Notes: generated by a model from the sequence alone, not told the origin. DNA of 64,000 bases from Elusimicrobiota bacterium (GCA_016721625.1 JADKHR010000001.1:1426001-1490000), one strand, 5' to 3'; positions 40,966-50,121 are shown, counted from the first letter of the stretch. Translations and numbers: made by a program.

Positions 40966-42903
40966 ATGACCGAACCGACCCAACCCCACGCCGGGACCGC
41001 TGAAGGCTCCGATGACGGCGCTCGGCCCGGCTCCGTCCCACCTGATCCTCTAGACGTCGGGGCCGTCCCGGTCGGAGACCGGGGCAGAGGGCCGACGTCC
41101 CGCGCCGCCATCTCCGGAGACTCCGATGACGGCGCTCGGCCCAGAGGGCCGACGTCCCGCGCCGCCATCTCCGGAGACTCCGATGACGGCGCTCGGCCCA
41201 GAGGGCCGACGTCCCGCGCCGTCCTTGAGGTGGCGATGGAGATGGCTTTGACGCCGGAGGTTCTTTCGGCCATCGACAAAAAATTTGGGTTGGCGGGGGC
41301 CCAGGCGGCGGGGATGTCGACCTCCGTGGGAGGGATCGGGCCCCTTTTGAGGGAACGGGTGATCGCCCAGGCCGAGCAGGGGACGAACGTGATCGGGGTT
41401 TCCCTTCTCTACAATACGGTGTGGAGCCAGGGGTGGCACGACTGGAACCATCTTCTTCTGGAACGTGTGGCCGCGGGCCGGTATCTGCGGGAAGTTTTGG
41501 AAGACCCGGGGATCAACCTCGACCTGGAACTTTTTGATGGCCGCCACGTCTCCGTTAAGGCGTGGAAGGCCGCCTACGGCTCAGGCACCGTCTATTTTCT
41601 CGATTGCCCGGAGATCACGGACGTCGTCTACCCCTGCGCCGAAGACGCTCCCATCAAAACCCCCGACCCCAACGCCTGGGCCGAACAACAACGATTGTTT
41701 CACAGCTGGCTGGTCGGCCGGGGAGCCTTGGCTCTCTGCAAAAATATCGGGTTCCGCCCCGACGTCGTTGTTTTGAGCGAGACCCCCACCCTTTTCGGCC
41801 ATCCGGAACTCGTGAACGACCCGCTCGCTGGGGACCCCCTGTTTGCCACGTCCCGAACCGTCTTCAACGACCATACCCCTTTGGAATACGCCCACCCGAT
41901 CTGGCCCCAGGAAACGCTAAACCGGACGCGCATGAACCGATCCCTTTACAAACCCTTCGTGAAGGACGGGCGGATCGACATCACCCAGATGCTGGTGGCC
42001 ATTTCGGACGGGGCCTTCGGCGTGGCCGAGAAACATGCCCGGGTGATGCGCGCCATGCCGTCTCTACACCCCTACGCTGAAAAAATTCGGTTCATCACCA
42101 ACGGGGTCAGCGCCGAGATCTGGCAAAACCCTGTTTTTCGCCTGGCGGACCGCATGACGGACGCCGAACTCCTCGCGGCCAAGGACAAATTGAAAGGCGA
42201 GTTCGTGGAATGGCTCTGGCGCCGGGCCCTCCTCTGGCCGCAATGGGCTAAAAAAATGCGCAACCACCCCATGGTGCTGTGGACCCGCCGGATCACCAGC
42301 TACAAACGGCTGGACATCTTGGACCGAATTTTTGATGATCCGGCGCGGCGTCAGCGGTTCTTGGACAGCGGAGTGGTTCTCATCGTGGGCGGGCGGATTT
42401 ACCAGCGGGACAACGTTTCCGAGAAAATGGTCTACGAACTGGTGGAGGATCTGAACCGAGACGAGGAACTGGGCGAGCGCGTGATTTTCCTTCACAACTA
42501 CAACATCTGGGAAGCCCCGCGGCTCTTCCACGGATCGGACGGATCGGTGATGCTTTCCGATGACGGCCGGGAAGCCTCGGCCACGGGTTTCATGAAATCC
42601 CAGATGAACGGGGGGGGCGTGATCGCGAACCCTGACGGAGCCGTGCCGGAGTTTGTCTTCTCCCGGGAATCCGCCGCCGACGGGCGCCGCCCGAACGGAT
42701 TCAACGTCACCTATTCCAACGGCCAGCCGGACCCGGATTCCTTTCTGACAGCCCTCAAGGACTTCAGCGCCGTTTTCGGAAACCCCGCCCTGCGGGCCGA
42801 GATGATCCGCGCCGCCCTCGCCGTGGCCCCCCAGGTGGGGGTGGACCGAACGGCCCGTGAAATGGCGGTCTACTTCGACTCTCTCCTCGCTCCCCGCGCT
42901 TAG
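40966..42903 (+). CDS. Short-type alpha-glucan phosphorylase (GT35-like)
   Basis: A 645-residue protein that would release glucose-1-phosphate from alpha-glucan. The GT35 core is recognisable: VIGVSLLYNTVWSQGW, TVFNDHTPLEYAHP, LHPYAEKIRFITNGV, TRRITSYKRLDIL and EASATGFMKSQMNGGG, where the Lys is the probable pyridoxal-phosphate site. It is shorter than classical phosphorylases. The first 90 residues are a low-complexity repeat region, so translation may really begin at the ATG at 41236 (GAGGTGGCG upstream). The first ATG at 40966 lies 9 bases after a TATCAT box. Convergent with dedA, overlapping by 4 bases. Confidence 0.8.
   Translation: MTEPTQPHAGTAEGSDDGARPGSVPPDPLDVGAVPVGDRGRGPTSRAAISGDSDDGARPRGPTSRAAISGDSDDGARPRGPTSRAVLEVAMEMALTPEVLSAIDKKFGLAGAQAAGMSTSVGGIGPLLRERVIAQAEQGTNVIGVSLLYNTVWSQGWHDWNHLLLERVAAGRYLREVLEDPGINLDLELFDGRHVSVKAWKAAYGSGTVYFLDCPEITDVVYPCAEDAPIKTPDPNAWAEQQRLFHSWLVGRGALALCKNIGFRPDVVVLSETPTLFGHPELVNDPLAGDPLFATSRTVFNDHTPLEYAHPIWPQETLNRTRMNRSLYKPFVKDGRIDITQMLVAISDGAFGVAEKHARVMRAMPSLHPYAEKIRFITNGVSAEIWQNPVFRLADRMTDAELLAAKDKLKGEFVEWLWRRALLWPQWAKKMRNHPMVLWTRRITSYKRLDILDRIFDDPARRQRFLDSGVVLIVGGRIYQRDNVSEKMVYELVEDLNRDEELGERVIFLHNYNIWEAPRLFHGSDGSVMLSDDGREASATGFMKSQMNGGGVIANPDGAVPEFVFSRESAADGRRPNGFNVTYSNGQPDPDSFLTALKDFSAVFGNPALRAEMIRAALAVAPQVGVDRTAREMAVYFDSLLAPRA
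41086..41221 (+). repeat. 57-bp tandem repeat in the phosphorylase N terminus
   Basis: Two identical 57-base units (41086-41142 and 41143-41199) and a third partial unit to about 41221. The second half of the unit also occurs once before them near 41007. In frame it encodes repeats of RGPTSRAAISGDSDDGARP. The units are contiguous, without spacers. Confidence 0.9.
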
Positions 42904-43556
42904 TTTTTTTTGGCCGCCAGGTTTTTTCGAACCCGGTGGCGCATGTAAAGGATTCCCGCCACCACGCCCCCCGCCATTAAGACGGAGATCAAACTTTCGA
43001 AACGGTTCACGCCCTGCGCCAACTCCAGGGCCTTTCCCCCCATCTGCCAGCCCAGGATGGCCAGCAGATAACAGCGGACGATGGTCCCCAAGGCCGACCA
43101 CACCACGAAGAGGCCGATGGGGAGCTCCAACACCCCGCTGGCGACCGAAATCAAGGACAGGGGAACGATGGGCACCGCCCGGAGAAGAAAGAGCGAAATT
43201 TCCTCCCCGCGCCGAGTGAAGTGGCTCCCGATGCTTTCCACATCGGTCCAACTGAACCCGATGAATTTCTCAAACCGGTCGACGAAAACTTTCCCTCCGT
43301 ACCGGCCCAGATAGTAAATTCCGATGGCCCCGAGGATGGAAGCGATCACTCCGGGAAGAACGATCTGCAAAGAGGCGATGGCGATGGCGTCCGCCCAGGA
43401 CGTCTCGCCGGGGATCAAAATGAAGCCCGCCCCCATGATGATCGCGGGGGAGGGAATCGGGATGATGATCTGTTCGATCAAAACACCGATGAAAACGCTC
43501 CACCCGCCGTTCGTCCGAAGGGCGTCCAAGATCCATTGGGTCAAGTGCCCGATCAC
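42900..43556 (-). CDS. DedA/SNARE-associated family membrane protein
   Basis: A 218-residue inner-membrane protein of the DedA family, members of which flip lipid carriers such as undecaprenyl phosphate or phosphatidylethanolamine. Seen: the reentrant motif EQIIIPIPSPAIIMGAGF, GAIGIYYLGRYGG, the Gly-Arg-rich FLLRAVPIVPLSLISVASG and three more helices. Start GTG at 43556 with GGGAGG at 7 bases is preferred; the ATG at 43610 overlaps the divergent M48 start. Confidence 0.87.
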   Translation of the reverse strand: MIGHLTQWILDALRTNGGWSVFIGVLIEQIIIPIPSPAIIMGAGFILIPGETSWADAIAIASLQIVLPGVIASILGAIGIYYLGRYGGKVFVDRFEKFIGFSWTDVESIGSHFTRRGEEISLFLLRAVPIVPLSLISVASGVLELPIGLFVVWSALGTIVRCYLLAILGWQMGGKALELAQGVNRFESLISVLMAGGVVAGILYMRHRVRKNLAAKKN

Positions 43557-43608
43557 AAAATCGCCTCCCGGCTGTCGCGCCCAAGCCGCTGTGTGGTACA
43601 ATGAGACC

Positions 43609-44388
43609 ATGAAAAAGAACGCTCGATTGGTTGCATGGATTCTCCCCTTATTTATAACGGCCTGCGCCACGATCCCCATCACGGGCCGGAAATCCCTTCG
43701 TTTGATCCCCGAAGACCAAGAAATCGCCCTTGGGGTGGAAGCCTACAAAGACATCATGGGAAAAGCAAAGGTTTCCTCTAACCGCGCCGCCACCGCCATG
43801 GTCCAAAAGGTGGGCGAACGCATCGCCCGCGTGTCGGACAGGCCGGATTACTCCTGGGAATACAGCTTGATCGAAGACCCAAAAAACCAAAACGCCTTCT
43901 GCTTGCCCGGCGGCAAAGTCGCGGTTTACACGGGCCTCCTGCCGATCACAAAAAATGAAACCGGTCTGGCGGTCGTGTTGAGCCACGAGATCGCCCACGC
44001 CATCGCCAAACACGGAGCGGAACGAATGTCCCAGGAATTTCTAATCGGCTTGGGCGGAGAAACCCTGGAGATCGCCATGAAGAAAAAACCCGCCGAAACC
44101 CGGAACGCCGCGATCATGGCCTACGGCCTCGGCGCCACCCTCGGCGTCGTCTTGCCCTTCAGCCGAAGCCATGAGTCCGAGGCCGACCGCATAGGCCTCA
44201 TTTACATGGCCCGAGCCGGCTACGACCCCCGTGAAGCCCTGGAGTTCTGGAAACGCATGGAATCCGCTTCCAAAGGCCAGGCACCCCCGGGGTTTCTTTC
44301 CACACACCCCAGCCACGCAGACCGGGTGCGGGAGCTCGAAAAATGGATGCCGGACGCTGTACAAATATTTAACGCCAATCCTCGCTAG
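43609..44388 (+). CDS. M48 metalloprotease lipoprotein
   Basis: A 259-residue periplasmic zinc protease of the M48 type (BepA/LoiP-like). A lipobox FITAC follows the signal; the zinc motif is HEIAH with the third ligand in SHESEADRIG. The family handles misfolded outer-membrane proteins. A TACAAT box is 6 bases before the ATG, suggesting a leaderless transcript. Divergent from dedA. Confidence 0.92.
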   Translation: MKKNARLVAWILPLFITACATIPITGRKSLRLIPEDQEIALGVEAYKDIMGKAKVSSNRAATAMVQKVGERIARVSDRPDYSWEYSLIEDPKNQNAFCLPGGKVAVYTGLLPITKNETGLAVVLSHEIAHAIAKHGAERMSQEFLIGLGGETLEIAMKKKPAETRNAAIMAYGLGATLGVVLPFSRSHESEADRIGLIYMARAGYDPREALEFWKRMESASKGQAPPGFLSTHPSHADRVRELEKWMPDAVQIFNANPR

Positions 44389-44445
44389 TGCCGTGTCTCA
44401 TCGCATGCGGGGCTAAAATGCACCTTCAGAACCACCCCTCCCTAA

Positions 44446-44527
44446 CCCTCCCCTTCGAAAGGGGAGGGGAAAATGAACCCGCCTAGAATTTTTTGGCCTT
44501 TTCTTTCCCCTCCTTCCCAAGGAGGGG
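44446..44527. repeat. Pair of REP-like hairpins
   Basis: In the 44389-44615 gap two hairpins occur: CCCTCCCCTT (44446-44455) with AAGGGGAGGG (44459-44468), and CCCCTCCTT (44507-44515) with AAGGAGGGG (44519-44527). The motif resembles short palindromic repeats found in many genomes. No gene is in the gap. Confidence 0.6.
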
Positions 44528-44615
44528 ATCCAGGGGAGGTCAACGCCTGGGTCCCCTTTCGAATTCCCGGGGTTCAGATCAGACGGACGGGGAAGGGAAG
44601 ACCGGAGATAAACCC

Positions 44616-45254
44616 TTACCGAAGGATTTTCTTCCCCGTCACCTTTCCCTGGGCGTCCAGATCATAAACAATGGGCACGCCGGTATCGAGGTTCAACTCC
44701 AACACTTGTTCCTTGGTGAGTTTTTCCAAATCCATGACGATGGAACGAAGGCTATTGCCGTGGGCGGCCACCAGAACGGTCTCTCCCTTTTTCACGTGGG
44801 GCAGGATGGCGCTGTTGAAGTAGGGCAGGGTGCGGGCGGCCGTGTCTTTCAAGCTCTCCGCGATGCCCTCCGGGTTCATGTCCGTCTTATCCTTCGGCGG
44901 GGGAACATCGTAACTCCGCCGCCAGATTTTCACCTGGTCGGCCCCGAATTTCTTGGCGGTCTCTTCCTTATTCAATCCTTGAAGGGCGCCGTAGTGGCGT
45001 TCGTTCAAAGCTTTGTCTTTTTCGATGGGAACATTTTTCTGTCCCGTGACCTCCAGCAGGAGCGCCAACGTTTTATTGGCCCTCTGTAAAACGGAGGTGA
45101 AAGCCCGGTCGAACCGGGTTCCCTTCAAATGTTCGCCGGCCCGTCGGGCCTCTTTCTCCCCGGTCTCCGTGAGGGGCACATCCACCCACCCGGTGAACCG
45201 GTTTTCCAAATTCCACTGCGACTGCCCGTGCCGTACCAACACCAATTTGCCCAT
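44616..45254 (-). CDS. gpmA: 2,3-bisphosphoglycerate-dependent phosphoglycerate mutase
   Basis: Glycolytic mutase of 212 residues. VRHGQSQWNLENRFTGW carries the phospho-acceptor His in RHG, NERHYGALQG follows, and the second catalytic His is in AAHGNSLRS. SD AAAGGAG precedes the ATG. Confidence 0.95.
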   Translation of the reverse strand: MGKLVLVRHGQSQWNLENRFTGWVDVPLTETGEKEARRAGEHLKGTRFDRAFTSVLQRANKTLALLLEVTGQKNVPIEKDKALNERHYGALQGLNKEETAKKFGADQVKIWRRSYDVPPPKDKTDMNPEGIAESLKDTAARTLPYFNSAILPHVKKGETVLVAAHGNSLRSIVMDLEKLTKEQVLELNLDTGVPIVYDLDAQGKVTGKKILR

Positions 45255-45286
45255 GATCGCGACTCCTTTAAGGATGGAAAGGGAAT

Positions 45287-45316
45287 ATTATACGAAGTTC
45301 GCGCTGGCCCGGTCAC
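45287..45316 (-). promoter_or_regulatory. gpmA promoter
   Basis: On the minus strand GTGACC (45316-45311), 18 bases, TATAAT (45292-45287). Confidence 0.55.
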
Positions 45317-45339
45317 GCCCGCTGTGCTAGCATTCCCCC

Positions 45340-46023
45340 ATGAATCGGGGGAACTTTTCGGGCGCGGCAGGGTCTAAACTGGAGGAGAGGGATTTCGAGC
45401 CCCTCTTCCGTCGGAACGGGGCGAAAATATTCGCCCTGGCCGTGCGGCTCTGCGGCAACCCGACCGACGGCGAGGACCTGGCCCAGGAAACTTTCTTGAC
45501 GGCCTACCGGCGGATCGGGCAGTTCCGGGGCGAGGCGGATTTCGGCTCCTGGGTCTACCGGATCTGCGTGAACCTCTGGAAGAACCGGGTTCGCTACGAG
45601 AAGCGCCGGTCCTTTTGGAAACACATCTCGATTTTCGGCGCGGACAAGGGAGAAGACGATCCGACGCCCCTCGAGATCGCGGATCCCAAGGACGTGACCG
45701 ACGCCCCGGCGGAAGCGGACGAACGGCGGCGGCTGGTTCAACAGGCCATGGCCCGGCTGGATCCCCATGAGCGGGCGGCCCTGGTGCTTCGGGAAGTGGA
45801 GGATAAAACCTATGAAGAGATCGCGGACCTTCTGGATCTTCCGTTGGGGACCGTCAAGTCGCGGATCGCCCGCGCGCGGGAATCCATGAAAGAGATTCTA
45901 AGACCCTCTTGGGGGAGACGTCATGAGCGATATCACCAAAGAACAGTTATCGGCTTACCTGGACAACGCCCTGTCGGCGGAGGAACGGGCGTTGGTGGAC
46001 CGCGCCCTGGCTTCGTCCCCTGA
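45340..46023 (+). CDS. ECF sigma factor
   Basis: An intact ECF sigma factor of 227 residues. Sigma-2 has NPTDGEDLAQETFLTAYRRI and ADFGSWVYRICVNLWKN, and sigma-4 has RAALVLREVEDKTYEEIADL and LPLGTVKSRIARARESMK. Region 4 should end near residue 188; the last roughly 40 residues (RHERYHQRT onward) have no family counterpart and overlap the next gene by 101 bases in another frame. A TAGCAT box is 6 bases before the ATG. Coded directly ahead of its probable anti-sigma factor. Confidence 0.92.
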   Translation: MNRGNFSGAAGSKLEERDFEPLFRRNGAKIFALAVRLCGNPTDGEDLAQETFLTAYRRIGQFRGEADFGSWVYRICVNLWKNRVRYEKRRSFWKHISIFGADKGEDDPTPLEIADPKDVTDAPAEADERRRLVQQAMARLDPHERAALVLREVEDKTYEEIADLLDLPLGTVKSRIARARESMKEILRPSWGRRHERYHQRTVIGLPGQRPVGGGTGVGGPRPGFVP

Positions 46024-47542
46024 CCTTCAAAAAGAATTGGCTCAAATGAAGCGTCTGGGAGACCTCCTTCGGGCCGAACCCGTCCCCGAACCCGTGGAAA
46101 GTTTTTACGACCGCGTCATGGAAAAAACCAAACACCGGTCCCGCCCATGGATCCAGTGGACCGTCCCCCTCCTGGGCGCCGCCGCGGCCGCCATGGTCAT
46201 GGTGCTGGTGCTCCACGATCGGCCGGAGAAAGGGCTCCCGGTCCAGATGATGGCTCGATTAGCGGACCCAGGCCAGCCATCTTGGAAGCAGGAATTCGAT
46301 TCGGGCGCCAGCGCCAGGAATGGGAGGTCCCGTGAAGGCCTAAGCCGAAGAGGAATAGAACCGGGGGTTTCAGCATTCCCCGGCGGTCCCTTGGATCGTC
46401 AAACAGTGCAGTTGCAGGGCAGGGTAAACGTTCCATCAAAACCCCATTCCTATGCCAACGAAACGGCCAGGGGGCGGGGGGAGGTGGAGGGCATCGCCGG
46501 CCTTGGGGCGGGGGAGGATAGGAAGGCCTTTGACCCATCGGAAGTGGATATAAAAAACATATCCGCCGGTCAAAAACATATGGACCGATTGCAGACAGGA
46601 CCGGGAATGACGTTGGGTGGTTCCGTCGATAAACCAGCGATGATTCTTTCTCCCGGTGCACCCCGCATCGAGGGGTTGTCCACCGCGACAAAACCAGCTG
46701 ACCCCGCGCTTAATCATCCGGGGGCCGTGGTGCTAGGCCCAGGAACCAGCGTAACGGAGTCGGCAGGGTTTCCCTTTAGCCTCAAAAAAGACCTCGCGGG
46801 AAAAGAGTTGGCGGCCGTTCCAGCGGCTGTTCCTTCGGTCGATGCCTCGTTCCCGGCGAGGACCCAAGAGGTTCAAAGATCCCAAGGGAAAAAACAAGTC
46901 GAAACCCCTGCAACAACGGCGAAAACGAAGGACTCCGGTTTAGTAGAAAAACGGGCCATGGGCTATCCGGAAAAGCTCGAATATAAGAGTTTGGCTATTT
47001 CGGAGGAAAGAGCAAAAGGCCTGGCCGGTGGAGGAAGCCTCGCCCCGCCCACCCGGTCAGACGAGAAGGTGGTCGCCCTACCGGACGAAATCGCGCCGGA
47101 GGAGATAGAGAGGAAAGGAAAGACGGCGCCCAAGGCCGTTTCCAAAAACGCCCTCCCCCCATCGGCCATGGAGGAGCCACCCGCCGCGAAATGGCAAGGA
47201 GACTCCAGCGGGATTGAAGACGAACGCCAGGTGGTCATCCGAGACGCCGCCACCTGGGCCAAATTTTGGGCCGAACACCAATCCCACATGGGTATTCCGG
47301 CGCCCACGCCCGCCGTTGATTTTAAAACCCGGATGGTGGTGGGAATTTTTGTCGGAAGCCGGGGCTCCAGCGGTTACACCGTGCAAATCACCGGCGTTTC
47401 TGAGAATTCCAAAGAGATGACCCTCTCTTACAAGGAAACGACTCCCAACCCCGACATGGCGTTTTTGACCGTCATGACCCAACCCTACCACCTAAAAACA
47501 GTCCCCCGCTCCAATCTTCCGGTTCGTTTCATTAAGAAATAA
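45923..47542 (+). CDS. Anti-sigma factor fused to a PrcB_C-like domain
   Basis: A 539-residue one-pass membrane protein. Residues 1-60 form a helical anti-sigma domain (ITKEQLSAYLDNALSAEERA) without the HxxxCxxC zinc motif; a membrane helix follows at 80-98 (VPLLGAAAAAMVMVLVLH). Residues 110-410 are a low-complexity linker, and residues 430-535 look like a PrcB C-terminal domain (RQVVIRDAATWAKFWAEH, TRMVVGIFVGSRGSSGYTV, PYHLKTVPRS). The periplasmic domain could sense a ligand or protease and release the sigma factor. The start overlaps the sigma gene by 101 bases. Confidence 0.75.
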   Translation: MSDITKEQLSAYLDNALSAEERALVDRALASSPDLQKELAQMKRLGDLLRAEPVPEPVESFYDRVMEKTKHRSRPWIQWTVPLLGAAAAAMVMVLVLHDRPEKGLPVQMMARLADPGQPSWKQEFDSGASARNGRSREGLSRRGIEPGVSAFPGGPLDRQTVQLQGRVNVPSKPHSYANETARGRGEVEGIAGLGAGEDRKAFDPSEVDIKNISAGQKHMDRLQTGPGMTLGGSVDKPAMILSPGAPRIEGLSTATKPADPALNHPGAVVLGPGTSVTESAGFPFSLKKDLAGKELAAVPAAVPSVDASFPARTQEVQRSQGKKQVETPATTAKTKDSGLVEKRAMGYPEKLEYKSLAISEERAKGLAGGGSLAPPTRSDEKVVALPDEIAPEEIERKGKTAPKAVSKNALPPSAMEEPPAAKWQGDSSGIEDERQVVIRDAATWAKFWAEHQSHMGIPAPTPAVDFKTRMVVGIFVGSRGSSGYTVQITGVSENSKEMTLSYKETTPNPDMAFLTVMTQPYHLKTVPRSNLPVRFIKK

Positions 47543-47547
47543 TTTTC

Positions 47548-47573
47548 GGGAACCTTTCCCAAAAACCGGGGTC
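47548..47573 (+). promoter_or_regulatory. Candidate GGAAC-type ECF promoter
   Basis: GGGAACC at 47548-47554, 16 bases, GTCCAA. It sits in the gap before the first paralogue. The same loose pattern also occurs by chance inside fumC near 39472, so the evidence is modest. Confidence 0.35.
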
Positions 47574-47640
47574 CAAGGGCTGGAGAAAAAAAATGCCCTT
47601 GCGAAAAAACCGTTTTCCCACTAGGCTTGGACCTGACCCT

Positions 47641-50121
47641 ATGAAATGGTTCCGCCACCTATTGATCCCGGCCCTCTTCGCCGGAATGATGGTCCCGGCC
47701 CAGGCCGAAGATAAACCCTCCAACGCGAAGCTTCGGCTTCCCTGGGAGATCCTCCAGGGCGTGCTGAAACTGGACTCCAAAAACGTTCGACTGACTTGGG
47801 AGGAATACCGCACCCTCCTCCGACTGACCAGTTCCACGAAAACACCGGATTTCAATATGGCGGGCGGGGACGTGGTCCTGTCCCGGGCAGAGTTCACTCG
47901 GCTGGTGCAGAGCCTGGTGCCCCCCGCGCCCCAATCCGCCGAGGCCTCCGTATCGAAGGCCTCCTACCGCGGTCGACTGGCGGGCGGAAGCGCGATCTTC
48001 TCCGCCACCCTTCGAGTCGAGGTGCCGCGCCGGCCCCCCAAACCCATCCGGCTGGACCTGTTCCCCGGAAACGTGGCCTTTCAGGAAATCACCATCGACG
48101 GCAGGCCGGCCCTGGCGGACGTGGAGAACGGACGGCTCTATGTGACCTTGGCCGAGGCGGGTTCCCGCCGGGTGGACCTCCGCTTTTCCCTGCCGGTTCC
48201 TGAATCGAACGCCGCCCAGTCCCTCACGATGCCCATCGCCCGCACCCCCATCACCGAATGGATTTTGGACATCCCAGAACGGAATTTGGACATCGCCGTC
48301 CCCCAGGCGCTCCACCGGGAAATCTCGCCCCTGGACGGGGGCACCCGGGTGCGGGCGCTCCTGCCGCCGTCGAACCACGTGACCGCCGCCTGGAACCCGC
48401 TCGCCCCCGACACCGCCAAGGGGCCCGCCCAGGTCTACGCCGACGTGGACCACCTGATTTCCGTCCAAGAAGACGCGCTTCGAGTGAAAAGCCGCATCGC
48501 GATCGAGGTCTTGCAGAACACCATCAACAACCTCACCTTGGACCTGCCCGAGGGCTTCACCGTCTTGGACGTTCAAGGCGAAGCGGTTCGGGAATGGCAG
48601 GAAAACGCCGGAAAACCCGCCACCCTCGCCATCCCCTTCCGCGCGGCGCGGAAAGGACGCATGGACTTCACCGTGGTTTTGGAACGGGTCCTTTCCGGCG
48701 AGAAATCGACGACGACCTTCACGGGGGTCACGGTTCAAGGGGCGGTTCGCCAACGGGGTTTTCTGGGCGTGGAACTGAACAGCGACGCCGAACTGCCCAC
48801 CCCCGTCACCCAGGGACTGGAACCCAAAGATCCCTTCCGGGAACTGCCGGCCCACCTGGCGGGCCAAAGCGCCCGGCTTCTCTTCGGATACAAATATGTC
48901 CGCCCCCCCTTCGCTTTGAGCCTGGCGCTTTCCCGGCATGAGTCCGTGACCGTCGTCCCCTCCGTCATCGACCGCGCCGAGGGAACCACCGTGATGCGCC
49001 CCGATGGAAAGAACGTTCATCAGATCACCTACTGGATTCGCAGTTCGGCCAAGCAGTTTTTGGAGGTCTCCCTGCCGGAGGGGGTCCGGTTGTGGAGCGC
49101 CTTTGTGGACGGGGCTCCGGTCAAACCCGTCCGAGGGGAAGGCAAGAAAACGCTGATCCCGCTCGTGCGCTCCCTCCGCGCCTCCGACGCCGCGTTTCCG
49201 GTGGAGATCGTGACCTACGAGGAGCGCCCCCGCCTCTCCTTCCTGGGCCGGGAAACCCTTCGCCTGCCCATGCCCGACGTTTTGGTCAGCCGGCTCCAGT
49301 GGTCCGTCGTGACGCCGCCCGAACAGGAATTCGTCTACCTGGGACGGGACTTCGAAAAACCGCCATCTCCCGCCCAGACCGCGACCACCGGGTCCGGAGG
49401 GTTTTTCGACGGAAGAAAGTCGATGGGTTTCGAATTGGAAACTCTTGCCGAAAAACCATCCATGTCCGATAGGGGCCGGGTGGATCAACGGAACTCCATG
49501 GCAGCCATAGTCCCCCAGAGCATCGCCAAGGACGAGGCGGGGTGGGCGGGAAAAGAAGAAATGGGGGATTTCGCCGACGCGGAGTCATCTATTCCCCATG
49601 AACGTTTTGAAGGCGACCTGCCGGGCGCCCCGCCGCCGGCCGTTTCTGAATTTAAAAAGATCGGCGCCATAGGGGGCGTCGGCGCCGGACCGTCCGCGAC
49701 CGCGGGCGTCCTGCCGGTCCGGGTCAGCCTCCCCCCCGTGGACACGTGGCCGACCGTCGTTTATTCCAAAACCCTGCCAGAGCCCAACGCCCTCTTGGCC
49801 TTGCCGCTCTACCACGCCGCCGGCTGGGTTCGCACCGGAGCCTGGGTTCTCGCCTATCTCTTGCTCGGGGTCCTCGCCTGGATTTTCCGCGCGCCCATCC
49901 GTCGGTGGACAGCCGCGATTTGGCCCCGCGTCAAACCCCTGGCCCGCAAGGCGGGCCCCCTGGCCTCGCCCTTCGGTGCGCTTTTCGCGGGACTCCTGGC
50001 GGTCCTGGGCGCGTCCTACGGACCCTCCTTTGTTTTCGGGATCGTCCTGATCCTCTATTCCCTGGCCCTGGTTCGCTGGGTGCTCTCCCTCTTTGATCCG
50101 GCCGAAGGAGAAAAATCATGA
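47641..50121 (+). CDS. Large membrane-anchored exported protein A, unknown
   Basis: Not recognised. 826 residues: a signal peptide (LLIPALFAGMMVPAQAE), an N-terminal helical module with the two motifs RLPWEILQGVLKLDSKNVRL/TWEEYRTLL and LSRAEFTRLV, then a long beta-rich region (about 100-620), a low-complexity segment, and a C-terminal cluster of membrane helices (TGAWVLAYLLLGVLAWIF, FAGLLAVLGASYG, FGIVLILYSLALVRWVL). It is homologous along most of its length to the next gene and overlaps it by 4 bases. I chose ATG 47641; the upstream ATG at 47593 lacks a signal peptide. Confidence 0.8.
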   Translation: MKWFRHLLIPALFAGMMVPAQAEDKPSNAKLRLPWEILQGVLKLDSKNVRLTWEEYRTLLRLTSSTKTPDFNMAGGDVVLSRAEFTRLVQSLVPPAPQSAEASVSKASYRGRLAGGSAIFSATLRVEVPRRPPKPIRLDLFPGNVAFQEITIDGRPALADVENGRLYVTLAEAGSRRVDLRFSLPVPESNAAQSLTMPIARTPITEWILDIPERNLDIAVPQALHREISPLDGGTRVRALLPPSNHVTAAWNPLAPDTAKGPAQVYADVDHLISVQEDALRVKSRIAIEVLQNTINNLTLDLPEGFTVLDVQGEAVREWQENAGKPATLAIPFRAARKGRMDFTVVLERVLSGEKSTTTFTGVTVQGAVRQRGFLGVELNSDAELPTPVTQGLEPKDPFRELPAHLAGQSARLLFGYKYVRPPFALSLALSRHESVTVVPSVIDRAEGTTVMRPDGKNVHQITYWIRSSAKQFLEVSLPEGVRLWSAFVDGAPVKPVRGEGKKTLIPLVRSLRASDAAFPVEIVTYEERPRLSFLGRETLRLPMPDVLVSRLQWSVVTPPEQEFVYLGRDFEKPPSPAQTATTGSGGFFDGRKSMGFELETLAEKPSMSDRGRVDQRNSMAAIVPQSIAKDEAGWAGKEEMGDFADAESSIPHERFEGDLPGAPPPAVSEFKKIGAIGGVGAGPSATAGVLPVRVSLPPVDTWPTVVYSKTLPEPNALLALPLYHAAGWVRTGAWVLAYLLLGVLAWIFRAPIRRWTAAIWPRVKPLARKAGPLASPFGALFAGLLAVLGASYGPSFVFGIVLILYSLALVRWVLSLFDPAEGEKS

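Noticed and set aside
41086..41221. CRISPR-like repeat
   Set aside because: The 57-base units are contiguous with no spacers and keep the reading frame of the adjacent gene.
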